Shown here: in pieces, positions 1-9,039 of the stretch
Position numbering within the stretch: the first letter of the stretch is position 1
Layout: each line of letters opens with the position of its first letter
Assembly (NCBI RefSeq): GCF_013391405.1
Contig: NZ_JACBFD010000019.1
Coordinates: forward strand, 1-64,000
DNA: 64,000 nt
Direction: 5' to 3'
Source: Staphylococcus sp. GSSP0090
GTDB taxonomy: Bacteria; Bacillota; Bacilli; Staphylococcales; Staphylococcaceae
Made by a program: the position numbers and the translations under genes
Notes under the pieces: model-generated
The model's database searches: none
The model's input: only the letters and a program-made list of their open reading frames with translations
Told to the model about the DNA's origin: nothing

Positions 1-96
1 CAATTACAAGAGGACATCGTTGCAGATCAACTTTCAATGGAAGAATACCTAGATCCTTTTACTGGAGAAGAAATCAAAAAAGGGAAGAAAAAATAG
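1..96 (+). CDS. 3' end of an unidentified gene (partial)
   Basis: An open frame runs in from the left edge and stops with TAG at 94-96. The last 31 residues are acidic, then end in a lysine-rich tail (GKKK). It does not match the C-termini I know for MecA or Spx, which lie upstream of coiA in S. aureus. The structured DNA that follows suggests a TnpB-type transposon nuclease, but nothing in this short tail proves it. Confidence 0.5.
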   Translation, partial: QLQEDIVADQLSMEEYLDPFTGEEIKKGKKK

Positions 97-223
97 AAAC
101 CCCTTTAGGGGTGCTGGAAAAGTAGTGCAGTTGGCTGACTTGTCAGTGCCCTTACAGGGCTGGCCAGTAAGGAAGGCTTACAGCCGCAGAACAAACCACC
201 CGTTCACACGGGTGGTTTTGATT
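97..223 (+). mobile_element. Multi-hairpin segment resembling an IS200/IS605 TnpB right end with omegaRNA
   Basis: Right after the stop codon come several short hairpins: CCCC-TTTA-GGGG (104-115), CTGA/TCAG, GCCCT/AGGGC and GTAAG/CTTAC. A terminal stem pairs CCACCCG with CGGGTGG and is followed by TTTTGATT. Such GC-rich stems in AT-rich DNA, ending in a CCACCC hairpin plus TTGAT, are typical of TnpB-element right ends, whose transcript is the guide (omega) RNA. Identification is by recollection of the pattern. A rho-independent terminator or another structured RNA is the alternative. No transposase can be confirmed because the element starts outside the window. Confidence 0.45.
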
Positions 224-322
224 ATATAGCGCATGCTTCATTGACAGGGAACCATAATATTTTCTACAGATTAGAAGTAATATGTTGATGAACAACGTGT
301 AATTATTATGAGGTGAAGCAAC

Positions 323-1321
323 GTGTTGTTAGCGTATAATTGTCATCAACATTTAGTTTTTGCAAATCATGCTATTAAAGGTTCTAAATATACTTGTCCA
401 CATTGTGAAAGTAAAATGATTTTAAAGAAAGGTGAAGTCCTTGCACCACATTTTGCCCATTGTAAGACAACATCTAATTTTTGTAGTAAAGGTGAAACGC
501 AGGCGCATTATTTACTCAAATATGAACTTGCATTGAAATTATCACGTATTGGTTTTCATGTTCAAATTGAACCATATATCGCTGGCATTTATCAGTATCC
601 TGATTTAATCATTAATCAAAAGGTTGCCATAGAAATACAATTTTCAAAAATCACCATATCTACCGTGAAAAAACGCAGTAAAGGATTGATATGTAATGGT
701 TATAAAGTAATATGGATCATTCCAAATCCATATTATGATCCCCTCAAACATATTTTAATATTGACGAAGTACGAAAGAACGTTTATAGATGTCAATACGA
801 AACGATTGTTTACATGGGATAGTAAGATTAAACAGTTGTATATGTATCAAATTTATAATTTTATTGGTGGTAAGCGTTATCTTGCACTTAAGACTAAATT
901 GGGTATTAAAGATCTTGAATTCATGTTTAGACAACATAAAGTTGAAGATTTTACGCACGATATTAAATTGAAGCATAATATGATTCAGCGCTACATCAAT
1001 CGGTGTCGGTATGCACGCTCTGTTAATGAACCAAGTTTAAGTATTATGTACAAATTAGATCTATCTGACGATTGGGTATGTACGTATTTAGGTATGGTAT
1101 ATCCAGAACAATTTTACATTCAGTCTCATCCTATTTATTGGCAATTACAATTATTATATCTATTTGTTGAAAAATCACAAAAATCAAGAGATTTTAGTAA
1201 AAAAATAGTGCTTAATAACTTCTATAACAAAGAAATCAATAAGGATGTTATTGTAAGTACACTTATAAATAAATTCAAAAATTCTTACAGCAAAATGGAA
1301 TATAATAACGTGCAAAATTAG
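323..1321 (+). CDS. coiA: Competence protein CoiA-like
   Basis: Matches the CoiA family (332 aa), a DNA-uptake accessory protein thought to act on incoming single-stranded DNA during transformation. The N-terminus carries a CxxC pair (TCPHCESK, about residues 25-32) and the conserved APHFAH motif near residue 42. The middle holds a restriction-nuclease-like core with YPDLIIN and AIEIQFS (about 92-110), the D...ExQ signature of the PD-(D/E)xK fold. The start is GTG at 323, preceded by AGGTG at 311. It lies just upstream of pepF, as in other staphylococci. comK, the competence regulator, is about 32 kb away. Confidence 0.93.
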   Translation: MLLAYNCHQHLVFANHAIKGSKYTCPHCESKMILKKGEVLAPHFAHCKTTSNFCSKGETQAHYLLKYELALKLSRIGFHVQIEPYIAGIYQYPDLIINQKVAIEIQFSKITISTVKKRSKGLICNGYKVIWIIPNPYYDPLKHILILTKYERTFIDVNTKRLFTWDSKIKQLYMYQIYNFIGGKRYLALKTKLGIKDLEFMFRQHKVEDFTHDIKLKHNMIQRYINRCRYARSVNEPSLSIMYKLDLSDDWVCTYLGMVYPEQFYIQSHPIYWQLQLLYLFVEKSQKSRDFSKKIVLNNFYNKEINKDVIVSTLINKFKNSYSKMEYNNVQN

Positions 1322-1371
1322 GTCGGACGTGAGAAAATTAAAGTATTGAAAACATAGGAGGTTTACTAAAA

Positions 1372-3180
1372 ATGACACAACAATTAACAAGAGAAGAACA
1401 AGAACGTAAATATCCTGAATATACATGGGATTTAACAACTATATTTGAATCAGACGAAGCTTTTGAACAAGCTTTTAAAGAAGTAGAGGACAACCTCGGA
1501 CAAGAGCAGCAATTCCAAGGTCATTTAGGAGATAATGCTGAAACATTATATAAAGCATTAGCATTAGAAGATGAACTGGGTTCAAAATTAGAAAAAGTGT
1601 ATGTATATGCGCATTTAAAACAAGATCAAGATACAGCAAATGATAAATATACAGGGTACGAATCACGTGCACATCAATTAATTATAAAATTTAGTTCAGG
1701 TTGGAGTTTCTTAGTACCAGAAATCTTACAAATAGATGAAGAGACAATACAATCATTCATTGAAGAGAATGATGATTTAAAACAATATGCGTTTGATTTG
1801 AAATTAATTAATGAAAAACGTCCACATGTATTAACTGCAGATAAAGAAAAATTATTAACAGAAGCACAAGATGCATTATCAACACCAGATAATGTATATG
1901 GCATGTTTAGTAATGCTGATTTAGAGTTCGAAGATGCGGTAGATAAGGATGGTCAAACGCATGCTTTAACGCAAGGGACATTTATTAAATGTTTAGAATC
2001 AGATGATCGTGTATTACGTAAATCTGCATTTGAAAATTTATACAAAGCATACGGTGCATACAATAATACGCTAAGTGCTACATTGGCTGGAGAAGTTAAA
2101 AAGAATGTATTTAATGCAAGAACACATCATTATGAATCAGCAAGAGCTGCAGCATTAAGTAACAACCATATACCAGAGACAGTATATGATAATTTAGTTA
2201 AAACGGTACATGAATATTTACCATTATTACATCGCTATACGAAATTACGTAAAGAGTTATTAGGTTTAGATGATATGAAAATGTATGATCTTTATACACC
2301 ATTGGTTAAAGATGTGAAATTTGAAATGCCGTATGAAGAAGCAAAAGACTGGATGGTAAAAGCATTGCAACCAATGGGTGAAGAATATATGAAAGTAGTT
2401 CATGAAGGTTTAAACAATCGCTGGGTTGATGTATTTGAAAATAAAGGAAAACGTTCAGGTGGCTATTCTTCAGGTGCTCACTTAACTAATCCATTTATTC
2501 TATTAAACTGGTCAAACACAGTTTCTGATTTATATACATTAGTGCATGAATTCGGACATTCTGCGCACAGTTATTTCAGTCGCCAAAATCAACCTTCTAA
2601 TTCAAGTGATTATACAATCTTTGTTGCTGAAGTAGCTTCTACTTGTAATGAAGCGTTATTAAGTGATTACATGGATAAACATTTAGATGATGAAAGAAGA
2701 CTGTTGTTACTCAATCAAGAGTTAGAACGTTTCCGCGCTACATTATTTAGACAAACAATGTTTGCAGAATTTGAACATAAAATTCACCAAATTGAAGAAG
2801 CTGGTGAGCCGCTAACAGCGAATCGTATGAACGAAGAGTATGCAGCATTAAACAGATTATACTTCGGGGATTCAGTTGAAACGGACGAAAATATTAGTAA
2901 AGAATGGTCCAGAATTCCTCATTTCTATATGAACTATTATGTGTATCAATATGCAACTGGATACAGTGCTGCACAAAGTTTAAGTCATCAGATACTAACT
3001 GAGGGACAACCTGCTGTTGATCGTTATATTAATGAATTCTTGAAAAAAGGTAGTTCAAATTATCCTATAGAAATATTAAAAAATGCTGGTGTGGATATGA
3101 CAACACCAGAACCAATTGAACAAGCTTGTAAAGTGTTTGAACAAAAATTAGATGCTTTTGAAAAGCTTATGAAAGCTTAA
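1372..3180 (+). CDS. pepF: Oligoendopeptidase F (M3 metallopeptidase)
   Basis: Cytoplasmic zinc endopeptidase of the M3B family that cuts short peptides. At 602 aa it has the usual length. The zinc site is HEFGH at residues 392-396, with the downstream glutamate expected in FVAEVASTCNEALL. An AGGAGG site sits 8-9 bases before ATG 1372. It follows coiA by 50 bases and may be co-transcribed. The sRNA RsaE begins about 100 bases after its stop, as in S. aureus. Confidence 0.96.
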   Translation: MTQQLTREEQERKYPEYTWDLTTIFESDEAFEQAFKEVEDNLGQEQQFQGHLGDNAETLYKALALEDELGSKLEKVYVYAHLKQDQDTANDKYTGYESRAHQLIIKFSSGWSFLVPEILQIDEETIQSFIEENDDLKQYAFDLKLINEKRPHVLTADKEKLLTEAQDALSTPDNVYGMFSNADLEFEDAVDKDGQTHALTQGTFIKCLESDDRVLRKSAFENLYKAYGAYNNTLSATLAGEVKKNVFNARTHHYESARAAALSNNHIPETVYDNLVKTVHEYLPLLHRYTKLRKELLGLDDMKMYDLYTPLVKDVKFEMPYEEAKDWMVKALQPMGEEYMKVVHEGLNNRWVDVFENKGKRSGGYSSGAHLTNPFILLNWSNTVSDLYTLVHEFGHSAHSYFSRQNQPSNSSDYTIFVAEVASTCNEALLSDYMDKHLDDERRLLLLNQELERFRATLFRQTMFAEFEHKIHQIEEAGEPLTANRMNEEYAALNRLYFGDSVETDENISKEWSRIPHFYMNYYVYQYATGYSAAQSLSHQILTEGQPAVDRYINEFLKKGSSNYPIEILKNAGVDMTTPEPIEQACKVFEQKLDAFEKLMKA

Positions 3181-3203
3181 TATGAATGTATTCGTTTACA
3201 ATA

Positions 3204-3273
3204 TGACAAGTTTGTGACAAAGCGAATTTATTTAATTCAAATGGTTGAAAGGTACATTTTAGCGTGTTATATT
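3204..3273 (+). promoter_or_regulatory. RsaE promoter with tandem TGACAA boxes
   Basis: TTGAAA (3245-3250), a 17-base spacer and TATATT (3268-3273) end 8 bases before the expected RsaE 5' end. Upstream lie TATGACAAG and the palindrome TTTGTGACAAA (3211-3221), two TGACAA motifs in tandem. ResD/SrrA-type regulators bind motifs of this sort, and RsaE is known to be under SrrAB control in S. aureus. The assignment of these boxes is inference. Confidence 0.6.
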
Positions 3274-3281
3274 ATAAACAT

Positions 3282-3380
3282 GAAATTAATCACATAACAA
3301 ACATACCCCTTTGTTTGAAGTGAAAAATTTCTCCCATCCCCTTTGTTTAGCGCCGTGTAATCAGACACGGCGTTTTTTTT
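3282..3380 (+). ncRNA. rsaE: Small regulatory RNA RsaE (RoxS)
   Basis: The sequence from GAAATTAATCACATAAC to the terminator matches RsaE as I know it from S. aureus, including both C-rich single-stranded segments (ACCCCTTTG near 3305 and CATCCCCTTTG near 3337). It ends in a GCCGTGT/ACACGGC terminator and a run of eight T. RsaE represses TCA-cycle and related mRNAs by pairing its UCCC-type motifs with ribosome binding sites, and responds to nitric oxide and redox state. It keeps its usual place between pepF and the next gene. Confidence 0.95.
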
Positions 3381-3432
3381 ATATACTTTTTTAAAAATAT
3401 TCCCAAATACGAATAAATGAATAACTATTCAA

Positions 3433-3487
3433 TTGACTTTATTGTGAAAAGCGTCTATGATTAACTTGTATCTAAAATAAATACAAG
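3433..3487 (+). promoter_or_regulatory. Strong sigma-A promoter with inverted-repeat operator
   Basis: TTGACT (3433-3438), a 17-base spacer and TATGAT (3456-3461) make a near-consensus promoter. At the expected transcription start lies CTTGTAT (3465-3471), 9 bases, then ATACAAG (3481-3487), a perfect 7-base inverted repeat ending just before the ribosome binding site. A repressor bound here would block transcription. MarR/DUF24-type redox sensors often control genes of the downstream kind, but the regulator is not identified. Confidence 0.65.
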
Positions 3488-3501
3488 AAAGAAGTGTTTT
3501 T

Positions 3502-4116
3502 ATGAAAATTGCAGTTGTAGCAGCAAATGGTAAAGCAGGTCAACTTATAACTAAAGAAGCAGTAGAAAGAGAACTAGACGTTACAGCAATAGTGAGAAGT
3601 GAAAATAAAACAGTTGCACATCAAGTGATTCAAAAAGATTTATTTAATTTGACTAAAGCAGACATTGCACCTTTTGATGTGATTGTTGATGCATTCGGGC
3701 AAATGAATACAGATAAATTAAATGAACACAGTCAATCACTAGAACATCTTAGTAATTTAGTTAGTGAAAGTAATAAAAGACTAATTATTATTGGCGGAGC
3801 TGGTAGTTTATATTTAGATAAAGCACATACCGTAAGATTAATTGATTCACCTGATATGCCTGAAGAAGTTAAACCAATTAGTATGGCACAAGTTAAAACA
3901 TTTGAAGAAATTAAAAAACGTAACGATGTGCAATGGACTTTTGTTTGTCCAGCACCTGATTTCCAATTTGAAGGGGAAGCAACAGGTGAGTATAAAGTGA
4001 GTAATGATGAAGTGATAGGCTCACATGTAAGTTATGCAGATTTTGCTAAAGCGATCATAGATGAAGCAGTTGAACCTACACATATTCAAGGACGCTTTGC
4101 AGTATTTGCAAAATAA
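3502..4116 (+). CDS. NAD(P)-binding oxidoreductase (atypical SDR, NmrA/YwnB-like)
   Basis: A 204-residue Rossmann protein. MKIAVVAANGKAGQLITKEA holds the glycine-rich dinucleotide loop of atypical short-chain dehydrogenases, in a GxxGxxG-related form. IIIGGAGSLYLD (about 96-107) is the second conserved strand, as in YwnB and flavin/quinone-reductase-like proteins. Substrate unknown. It has its own strong promoter and operator-like repeat, so it is probably induced as a single gene. Convergent with spxH across a shared terminator. Confidence 0.85.
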   Translation: MKIAVVAANGKAGQLITKEAVERELDVTAIVRSENKTVAHQVIQKDLFNLTKADIAPFDVIVDAFGQMNTDKLNEHSQSLEHLSNLVSESNKRLIIIGGAGSLYLDKAHTVRLIDSPDMPEEVKPISMAQVKTFEEIKKRNDVQWTFVCPAPDFQFEGEATGEYKVSNDEVIGSHVSYADFAKAIIDEAVEPTHIQGRFAVFAK

Positions 4117-4186
4117 AGTTCTAAAAATAAACTTCAACAAGTAAATGATATAAAGGATAAGCAAAATGTCATAATGAATAGAAAAA

Positions 4187-4220
4187 GAGGCGTCATCCAT
4201 TTTTATACGGATGACGCCTC
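4187..4220. terminator. Bidirectional terminator between SDR gene and spxH
   Basis: A perfect 12-base stem, GAGGCGTCATCC with GGATGACGCCTC, and a 10-base loop. The T-tract is strongest on the minus strand (spxH side). Confidence 0.85.
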
Positions 4221-4303
4221 TATATTTGTGTGATATTGTATATTCTAGATTCTCATTTTTACAATTTCTTACATCTATACGTATATCATACGTATTAAAA
4301 AGA

Positions 4304-5092
4304 TTAATTTTTTGCTTTCCAAAATTTACCATCAGGTGATTTGAGTTTTTCGATTTTTTGCTGTAGTGCTAACTTTTTAAGTTCTTTATTCATTAATTTT
4401 TCCGGCCATTCATAAATCGTAAGTAGCTCTTCTTTGGTAACCAATTGCTGTTGTTGTATATAGTCTTCTAGACTTGGTGGTAATTCTTTTTCTATTGTTG
4501 AACCAATGAGCTCATTAATGATATATGTGTAAATATGGTAAGGATATAAGCCTTCCACTTTTAAGCCTTCTTCATGAACATCTTCATTAAAAAATACGAG
4601 AGAGGGTGCTTCTTCAATTTCCATTTCTCGAGCAATATGCAAGTCGACTTGTAAACTTTCTTTTAAGCAAGAATTATTTAGATCTTCTTTAAATACTTCG
4701 TAATCTAAACCTGCGTTACTAATACAATTATTTACCATTGATTCAGTAATAATATCACGCTTAGGAATAATTTCATTTTGAACGAGATGTATAAATCGCT
4801 CGGCACGAATCCGTCCTTGAAGTTCCGCAGCCTTATATGCTAGTGCAATATTATCTAAATCAGAGGTGCTTTGAGCTTGGCATTTTGTCAATACACGTAA
4901 TGAAGGGTTCAATATATGTCTAATACTAATATATTGTTTATACTCAATACGTAATTTAGAAAGGATTGCCGATAGCTTAAAGCATTCCTTACTGAATGGA
5001 TCGAAAAAGGAATAAATTTCTATCTTGCTCACAGGTGAAAGATTTGCATCTTCACGACTATTAGGTTGTATTAATCTTAATTCTTCAGTCAT
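4304..5092 (-). CDS. spxH: ClpXP adaptor protein SpxH (YjbH)
   Basis: Matches YjbH/SpxH (262 aa), the adaptor that binds the regulator Spx and delivers it to ClpXP. Through Spx it sets disulfide-stress responses and resistance phenotypes in staphylococci. The N-terminal half looks like the DsbA/thioredoxin-related fold (IEIYSFFDPFSKEC at about residues 24-37) with the CxxC reduced to a single Cys. The start at 5092 is preceded by AGGTGGA. It lies 17 bases downstream of the truncated haemoglobin gene in the same orientation, the conserved yjbI-yjbH pair. Confidence 0.93.
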   Translation of the reverse strand: MTEELRLIQPNSREDANLSPVSKIEIYSFFDPFSKECFKLSAILSKLRIEYKQYISIRHILNPSLRVLTKCQAQSTSDLDNIALAYKAAELQGRIRAERFIHLVQNEIIPKRDIITESMVNNCISNAGLDYEVFKEDLNNSCLKESLQVDLHIAREMEIEEAPSLVFFNEDVHEEGLKVEGLYPYHIYTYIINELIGSTIEKELPPSLEDYIQQQQLVTKEELLTIYEWPEKLMNKELKKLALQQKIEKLKSPDGKFWKAKN

Positions 5093-5109
5093 GTCTATTC
5101 CACCTACAA

Positions 5110-5481
5110 TTAATTTTCGGAATTAACCATGTGATTCGCTGTTAAACGTAATCGTTCATATAAGTAATCACCAACACCAGCTGGGAATTGTGCATGTGCA
5201 ATTGCATGTGCCATGTTTTCAAGCCAAGCATCTCGTTCGTGATTTGTGATTATAAAATCCATATGACGTTTTTTAAGCATTGGATGACCATGTTCTTGTG
5301 TATAAAGGTTTGGACCACCTAAAAATTGCGTTAAGAATTGTTTTTGTTTTCTACTTGTTTCCTCAAAATCTCCAGGAAACAAATGATTAATTCTATCATC
5401 GCGTTTTACTAAATCATAAAAATAATCAATCATCTCGTATAAGGCGTCATGTCCAATGATTTCATAAGGTGTTTGTGTCAT
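5110..5481 (-). CDS. Truncated haemoglobin, group II
   Basis: A 123-residue globin of the YjbI/GlbO family. It contains the PGD loop and KxKQFLTQFLGGPNLYTQEHGHPML block (residues about 36-72) with the proximal-side HMDFIITNHERDAW. Group II truncated globins bind oxygen or nitric oxide and act in redox protection. It is first in a two-gene unit with spxH, which suggests shared oxidative-stress duty; in staphylococci the globin-spxH pairing is conserved. Confidence 0.93.
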   Translation of the reverse strand: MTQTPYEIIGHDALYEMIDYFYDLVKRDDRINHLFPGDFEETSRKQKQFLTQFLGGPNLYTQEHGHPMLKKRHMDFIITNHERDAWLENMAHAIAHAQFPAGVGDYLYERLRLTANHMVNSEN

Positions 5482-5568
5482 AATATCACCGTATCCTGTT
5501 AATATATTACTAATATAACATGAATTTTTACATTTGGAAGTAATTCGACTTTTTGCTATTGTGCTTGA

Positions 5569-6153
5569 TTATTTATCAGATAAAATTGATTTGCGTTTGA
5601 AAAATCTTTGGACTTTATTATCTGGTATTTCATGTTTCATATTAAATTTTTCGAGAATATTTTTAAATTGTTTAAGCCCTTCATCGTAATCATCAACTTC
5701 AAATTCTAACTCAAAGTCTTCGACATCAAGATAACAACTTTTATCTAATACAAGTAAATTACCGTCAACTTCTTTTTCGAGTCGTTCCGTCGTTAATGCA
5801 CCTAGAATAACTAATTGATTTAAATCAACGGTCATCATTTCAAGTTGTTCTATGATTTCAGTAGGTAACATTTGTTTTGTAATTGATTTATTTAATTCAG
5901 GTACAACATGTGTTTCAAAATTATATTCCATTAGACCTACTTTAGCAGGTATTTTTAAAGTCATCTCAAAATAATCATCTTTTACACGAATCCTTAAGGC
6001 TGAATGGTGTGCCTTTAAATCAAACTGAGGTGTATCGATATAGTAGTTGGTTTGACTAAACATATTGATATTCTGAAAATATGTTTGATAAATAGATTGA
6101 TATTGTGATTGAGTTAATAATTGTTTGAATTCAATTTCATTATTCGTTGCCAT
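5569..6153 (-). CDS. CYTH-domain protein (triphosphate tunnel enzyme, YjbK-like)
   Basis: 194 residues. The N-terminal NEIEFKQLL is the ExExK signature of the CYTH superfamily, and paired E/K/R residues on later strands (ALRIRVKDD, EMTLKIPAK, ELEFEVDDYDE) line the expected phosphate tunnel. Members hydrolyse triphosphates, and the true substrate of the Firmicute protein is uncertain. It lies near relQ and the NAD kinase gene but is divergent from them. AAGGAG precedes ATG 6153. Confidence 0.9.
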   Translation of the reverse strand: MATNNEIEFKQLLTQSQYQSIYQTYFQNINMFSQTNYYIDTPQFDLKAHHSALRIRVKDDYFEMTLKIPAKVGLMEYNFETHVVPELNKSITKQMLPTEIIEQLEMMTVDLNQLVILGALTTERLEKEVDGNLLVLDKSCYLDVEDFELEFEVDDYDEGLKQFKNILEKFNMKHEIPDNKVQRFFKRKSILSDK

Positions 6154-6338
6154 GCATACACTCCTTTTTACATATAATAACTTATTTTAAATCACTTTTT
6201 CCTTATTTTAAATTGAACTGCATTTGTAAAATTTGAATTGAGTAAAAGTTATACGTAAATGATGGTATAACATTAAGTTGTGACGTGTTATGTGCGATAG
6301 AATTATGTTAAAATGATGAGGAATAAGGAGGAACAAGC

Positions 6339-6686
6339 ATGCGTATTTATGTGAATGAAATTAAAGTTACAGAAGACAGTATAAATTGTTATACAGAGCA
6401 ATCAACAGAAGGCTTACAAGAAGCAGGACAAATGCTTGTTGATAGTGATAATTATAGTTTTGCATATATTTTAGATGATGGACAATCATATTCTTACTTA
6501 ATCTTTGTCCAGGAAACCTGGTCTATGTTACATGAAAATAAAGGTAAGAAATTGATTATTAATGATGAACTAGAATTAAAACAATTCGAAAATGAATTTA
6601 ACTATATATTGGATAACATACAAGGTAATTCAAATTATGGTAAGGAGTTTGTGTCCGTTGTTGAAAATACTTTCGAATTAGATTGA
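6339..6686 (+). CDS. UPF0738 family protein
   Basis: 115 residues, recognised as the UPF0738 family of staphylococci and bacilli (YjbL position). Function unknown. No signal peptide or membrane segment is visible, and the protein is acidic. AGGAGG precedes ATG 6339. It heads a tight same-strand run (relQ, NAD kinase, pseudouridine synthase, mgtE, antiporter) with gaps of 9-27 bases, so it is probably the first gene of that operon. Confidence 0.85.
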   Translation: MRIYVNEIKVTEDSINCYTEQSTEGLQEAGQMLVDSDNYSFAYILDDGQSYSYLIFVQETWSMLHENKGKKLIINDELELKQFENEFNYILDNIQGNSNYGKEFVSVVENTFELD

Positions 6687-6702
6687 AGCGGAGTGAAGCA
6701 CA

Positions 6703-7338
6703 ATGAATCAGTGGGATCAGTTTTTATCTCCATATAAGCAAGCAGTAGACGAATTGAAGATTAAACTAAAAGGCCTTAGAAAACAATATGAAGTAGAAGA
6801 TAACGCCTCTCCTATAGAATTTGTAACTGGCCGTGTGAAACCAATGACTAGTATTATTGACAAGGCAAATAAGCGTCAAATATCATTTGATCGTTTACAT
6901 GAAGAAATGTACGATATTGCTGGTTTGCGTTTAATGTGTCAATTTGTGGATGACATAGATATAGTGGTTAATTTATTGAGGCAACGTAAAGATTTTAAAG
7001 TTGTTGAAGAAAGAGATTATATTAGTAATACGAAACAAAGTGGTTATCGTTCATTTCATGTGATTATTGAATATCCTATAGAAACATTAAATGGAGAAAA
7101 GAGCATTTTAGCAGAAATTCAAATCAGAACGTTAGCGATGAATTTTTGGGCAACCATAGAACACACATTGAGATATAAATATGATGGGGACTATCCGCCT
7201 GAAATTCAACATCGTTTAGAACGTGCAGCAGAAGCAGCGTTCTTATTAGACGAAGAAATGTCTGAAATAAAAGAAGAGATACAAGAGGCACAGAAATATT
7301 ATTCTAAAAAGCGTGCGAAAAAGCATAATAATGACTAG
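6703..7338 (+). CDS. relQ: Small alarmone synthetase RelQ (GTP pyrophosphokinase)
   Basis: 211 residues holding only the synthetase domain of the RelA/SpoT family, with no hydrolase or regulatory domains. Hallmarks are [16 protein letters not shown] (about 40-55), [11 protein letters not shown], the [13 protein letters not shown] block with its catalytic region, and [17 protein letters not shown]. It makes (p)ppGpp from GTP/GDP and ATP, and in staphylococci responds to envelope stress. It is followed 11 bases later by NAD kinase, a conserved pairing. Confidence 0.95.
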   Translation: MNQWDQFLSPYKQAVDELKIKLKGLRKQYEVEDNASPIEFVTGRVKPMTSIIDKANKRQISFDRLHEEMYDIAGLRLMCQFVDDIDIVVNLLRQRKDFKVVEERDYISNTKQSGYRSFHVIIEYPIETLNGEKSILAEIQIRTLAMNFWATIEHTLRYKYDGDYPPEIQHRLERAAEAAFLLDEEMSEIKEEIQEAQKYYSKKRAKKHNND

Positions 7339-7349
7339 GGGATGTTACG

Positions 7350-8159
7350 ATGCGTTACACGATATTATCTAAAGGTGATTCAAAATCAAATGCGCTAAAA
7401 CACAAGATGATTAACCATATGAAAGATTTTCAAATGGTTGAAGACCCAGATAATCCAGAGATTGTCATTTCTGTAGGGGGAGATGGCACTTTGCTACAAG
7501 CGTTTCATCAGTATAGTTACATGCTTTCTCGTTGTGCGTTTGTTGGGATTCATACAGGACACCTAGGGTTCTATGCTGATTGGTTACCGCATGAAGTAGA
7601 AAAGTTGATTATTGAAATTAATAATTCCGAATTCCAAGTCATAGAGTATCCCTTATTAGAAATCATCGTTCGCTATAACGATAATGGTTATGAAACCCGT
7701 CATTTAGCTTTAAATGAGGCTACGATGAAAACGGAAAATGGTTCTACACTCGTTGTAGATGTGAACATAAGAGGTAATCAGTTTGAGCGTTTTAGAGGCG
7801 ATGGTTTATGTATATCTACACCATCTGGTTCAACTGCATATAACAAAGCTTTAGGCGGTGCATTGATACATCCTTCATTAGAAGCAATGCAAATTGCAGA
7901 AATCGCATCAATTAATAACAGAGTCTTTAGAACAGTAGGGTCACCTTTAGTCTTACCTAAGCATCATACGTGTTTGATTACACCAGTCAATCAGGACACC
8001 ATTTTAACTACGATTGATCATGTGAGTATTAAACATAAGAATGTGAATGCGATACAGTATCGCGTAGCCAACGAGAAAATACGATTTGCTCGATTTAGAC
8101 CATTTCCATTTTGGAAAAGAGTGCATGATTCATTTATTTCGAGCGGAGACGATGAATAA
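7350..8159 (+). CDS. nadK: NAD kinase
   Basis: 269 residues. [11 protein letters not shown] (about 43-53) is the GGDG phosphate-binding motif, and [20 protein letters not shown] is the second conserved block of ATP-NAD kinases. It phosphorylates NAD to NADP in the cytosol. The stop overlaps the start of the next gene by one base (TAATG at 8157-8161), indicating translational coupling. Confidence 0.96.
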   Translation: MRYTILSKGDSKSNALKHKMINHMKDFQMVEDPDNPEIVISVGGDGTLLQAFHQYSYMLSRCAFVGIHTGHLGFYADWLPHEVEKLIIEINNSEFQVIEYPLLEIIVRYNDNGYETRHLALNEATMKTENGSTLVVDVNIRGNQFERFRGDGLCISTPSGSTAYNKALGGALIHPSLEAMQIAEIASINNRVFRTVGSPLVLPKHHTCLITPVNQDTILTTIDHVSIKHKNVNAIQYRVANEKIRFARFRPFPFWKRVHDSFISSGDDE

Positions 8160-9013
8160 TGAAGTTTACTTTTAATATAACTGCTACAGAAATGTTACGT
8201 TCTTTTTTACAACGACATCATTTCTCTAAGCGAACGATAAGCGCCATTAAACATAATGGCGCTTTAGTAGTTAATGGCCAAACTGTTACGGTTAGAAAAC
8301 AGCTGGTTGTTGGCGATATTTTAGAAGTATACCTTGGTGAAGAAATACCGAGTACGAATCTTAAACCGTATTATCAGCAATTAAATATTTTATTTGAAGA
8401 TGAATATTTAATTGTTGTATCAAAACCGGCTTATCAGAATTGCGCACCTTCAAGAGACCATTTACATTACAGCATAGTAGAGCAAGTATTGGGTTATTTA
8501 AATAAAAAACATCACGTTATTAATCCCCATATAGTGACGCGTTTAGATCGAAATACCTCTGGCATTGTCATATTGGCTAAACATGGTTTTATTCATCATT
8601 TAATGTCTCATATTCATATAGATAAAAAATATCTATGTATTTGTTATGGTAAGACAGAAATGGAGGGTACAATAGACGCCCCAATTGCAAGGCATCCAGA
8701 TAGTATTATTCAGCGACGTGTAGATGTATCGGGTAAAATAGCGCAAACACGATTTAAGCGTGTGAAATATAAGGAAGGGTTTAGTTTGTGTGAAGTAACA
8801 TTGTTAACTGGGAGAACACATCAAATACGTGTGCATTTTCAGCATATCGGTCATGCTATCGTAGGGGATGATCTTTATGGTGGTAAGCACGAAAGCTATC
8901 ATCATCAACTATTAAGATGCGTCCAGGTGTCATTCATGCACCCTTTAAAAGATCAAAAAGTTGTAATTAATGATAAATATGATGCAATAGAAACGCTATT
9001 TAATATGATATAA
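8159..9013 (+). CDS. RluA/RluD-family pseudouridine synthase
   Basis: 284 residues. An S4-like N-terminus (KRTISAIKHNGALVVNGQTV) precedes the catalytic core with VTRLDRNTSGIVILAK, which contains the catalytic aspartate in RLD. GRTHQIRVHFQHIGHAIVGD is the second signature. It is probably a 23S rRNA or related RNA modifier; the target base cannot be told from sequence. Translationally coupled to nadK. Confidence 0.93.
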   Translation: MKFTFNITATEMLRSFLQRHHFSKRTISAIKHNGALVVNGQTVTVRKQLVVGDILEVYLGEEIPSTNLKPYYQQLNILFEDEYLIVVSKPAYQNCAPSRDHLHYSIVEQVLGYLNKKHHVINPHIVTRLDRNTSGIVILAKHGFIHHLMSHIHIDKKYLCICYGKTEMEGTIDAPIARHPDSIIQRRVDVSGKIAQTRFKRVKYKEGFSLCEVTLLTGRTHQIRVHFQHIGHAIVGDDLYGGKHESYHHQLLRCVQVSFMHPLKDQKVVINDKYDAIETLFNMI

Positions 9014-9039
9014 TTTTAAATATACATGGAGGTGTACAA

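Noticed and set aside
755-976. Opposite-strand frame within coiA
   Set aside because: Shadow of a clearly coding gene.
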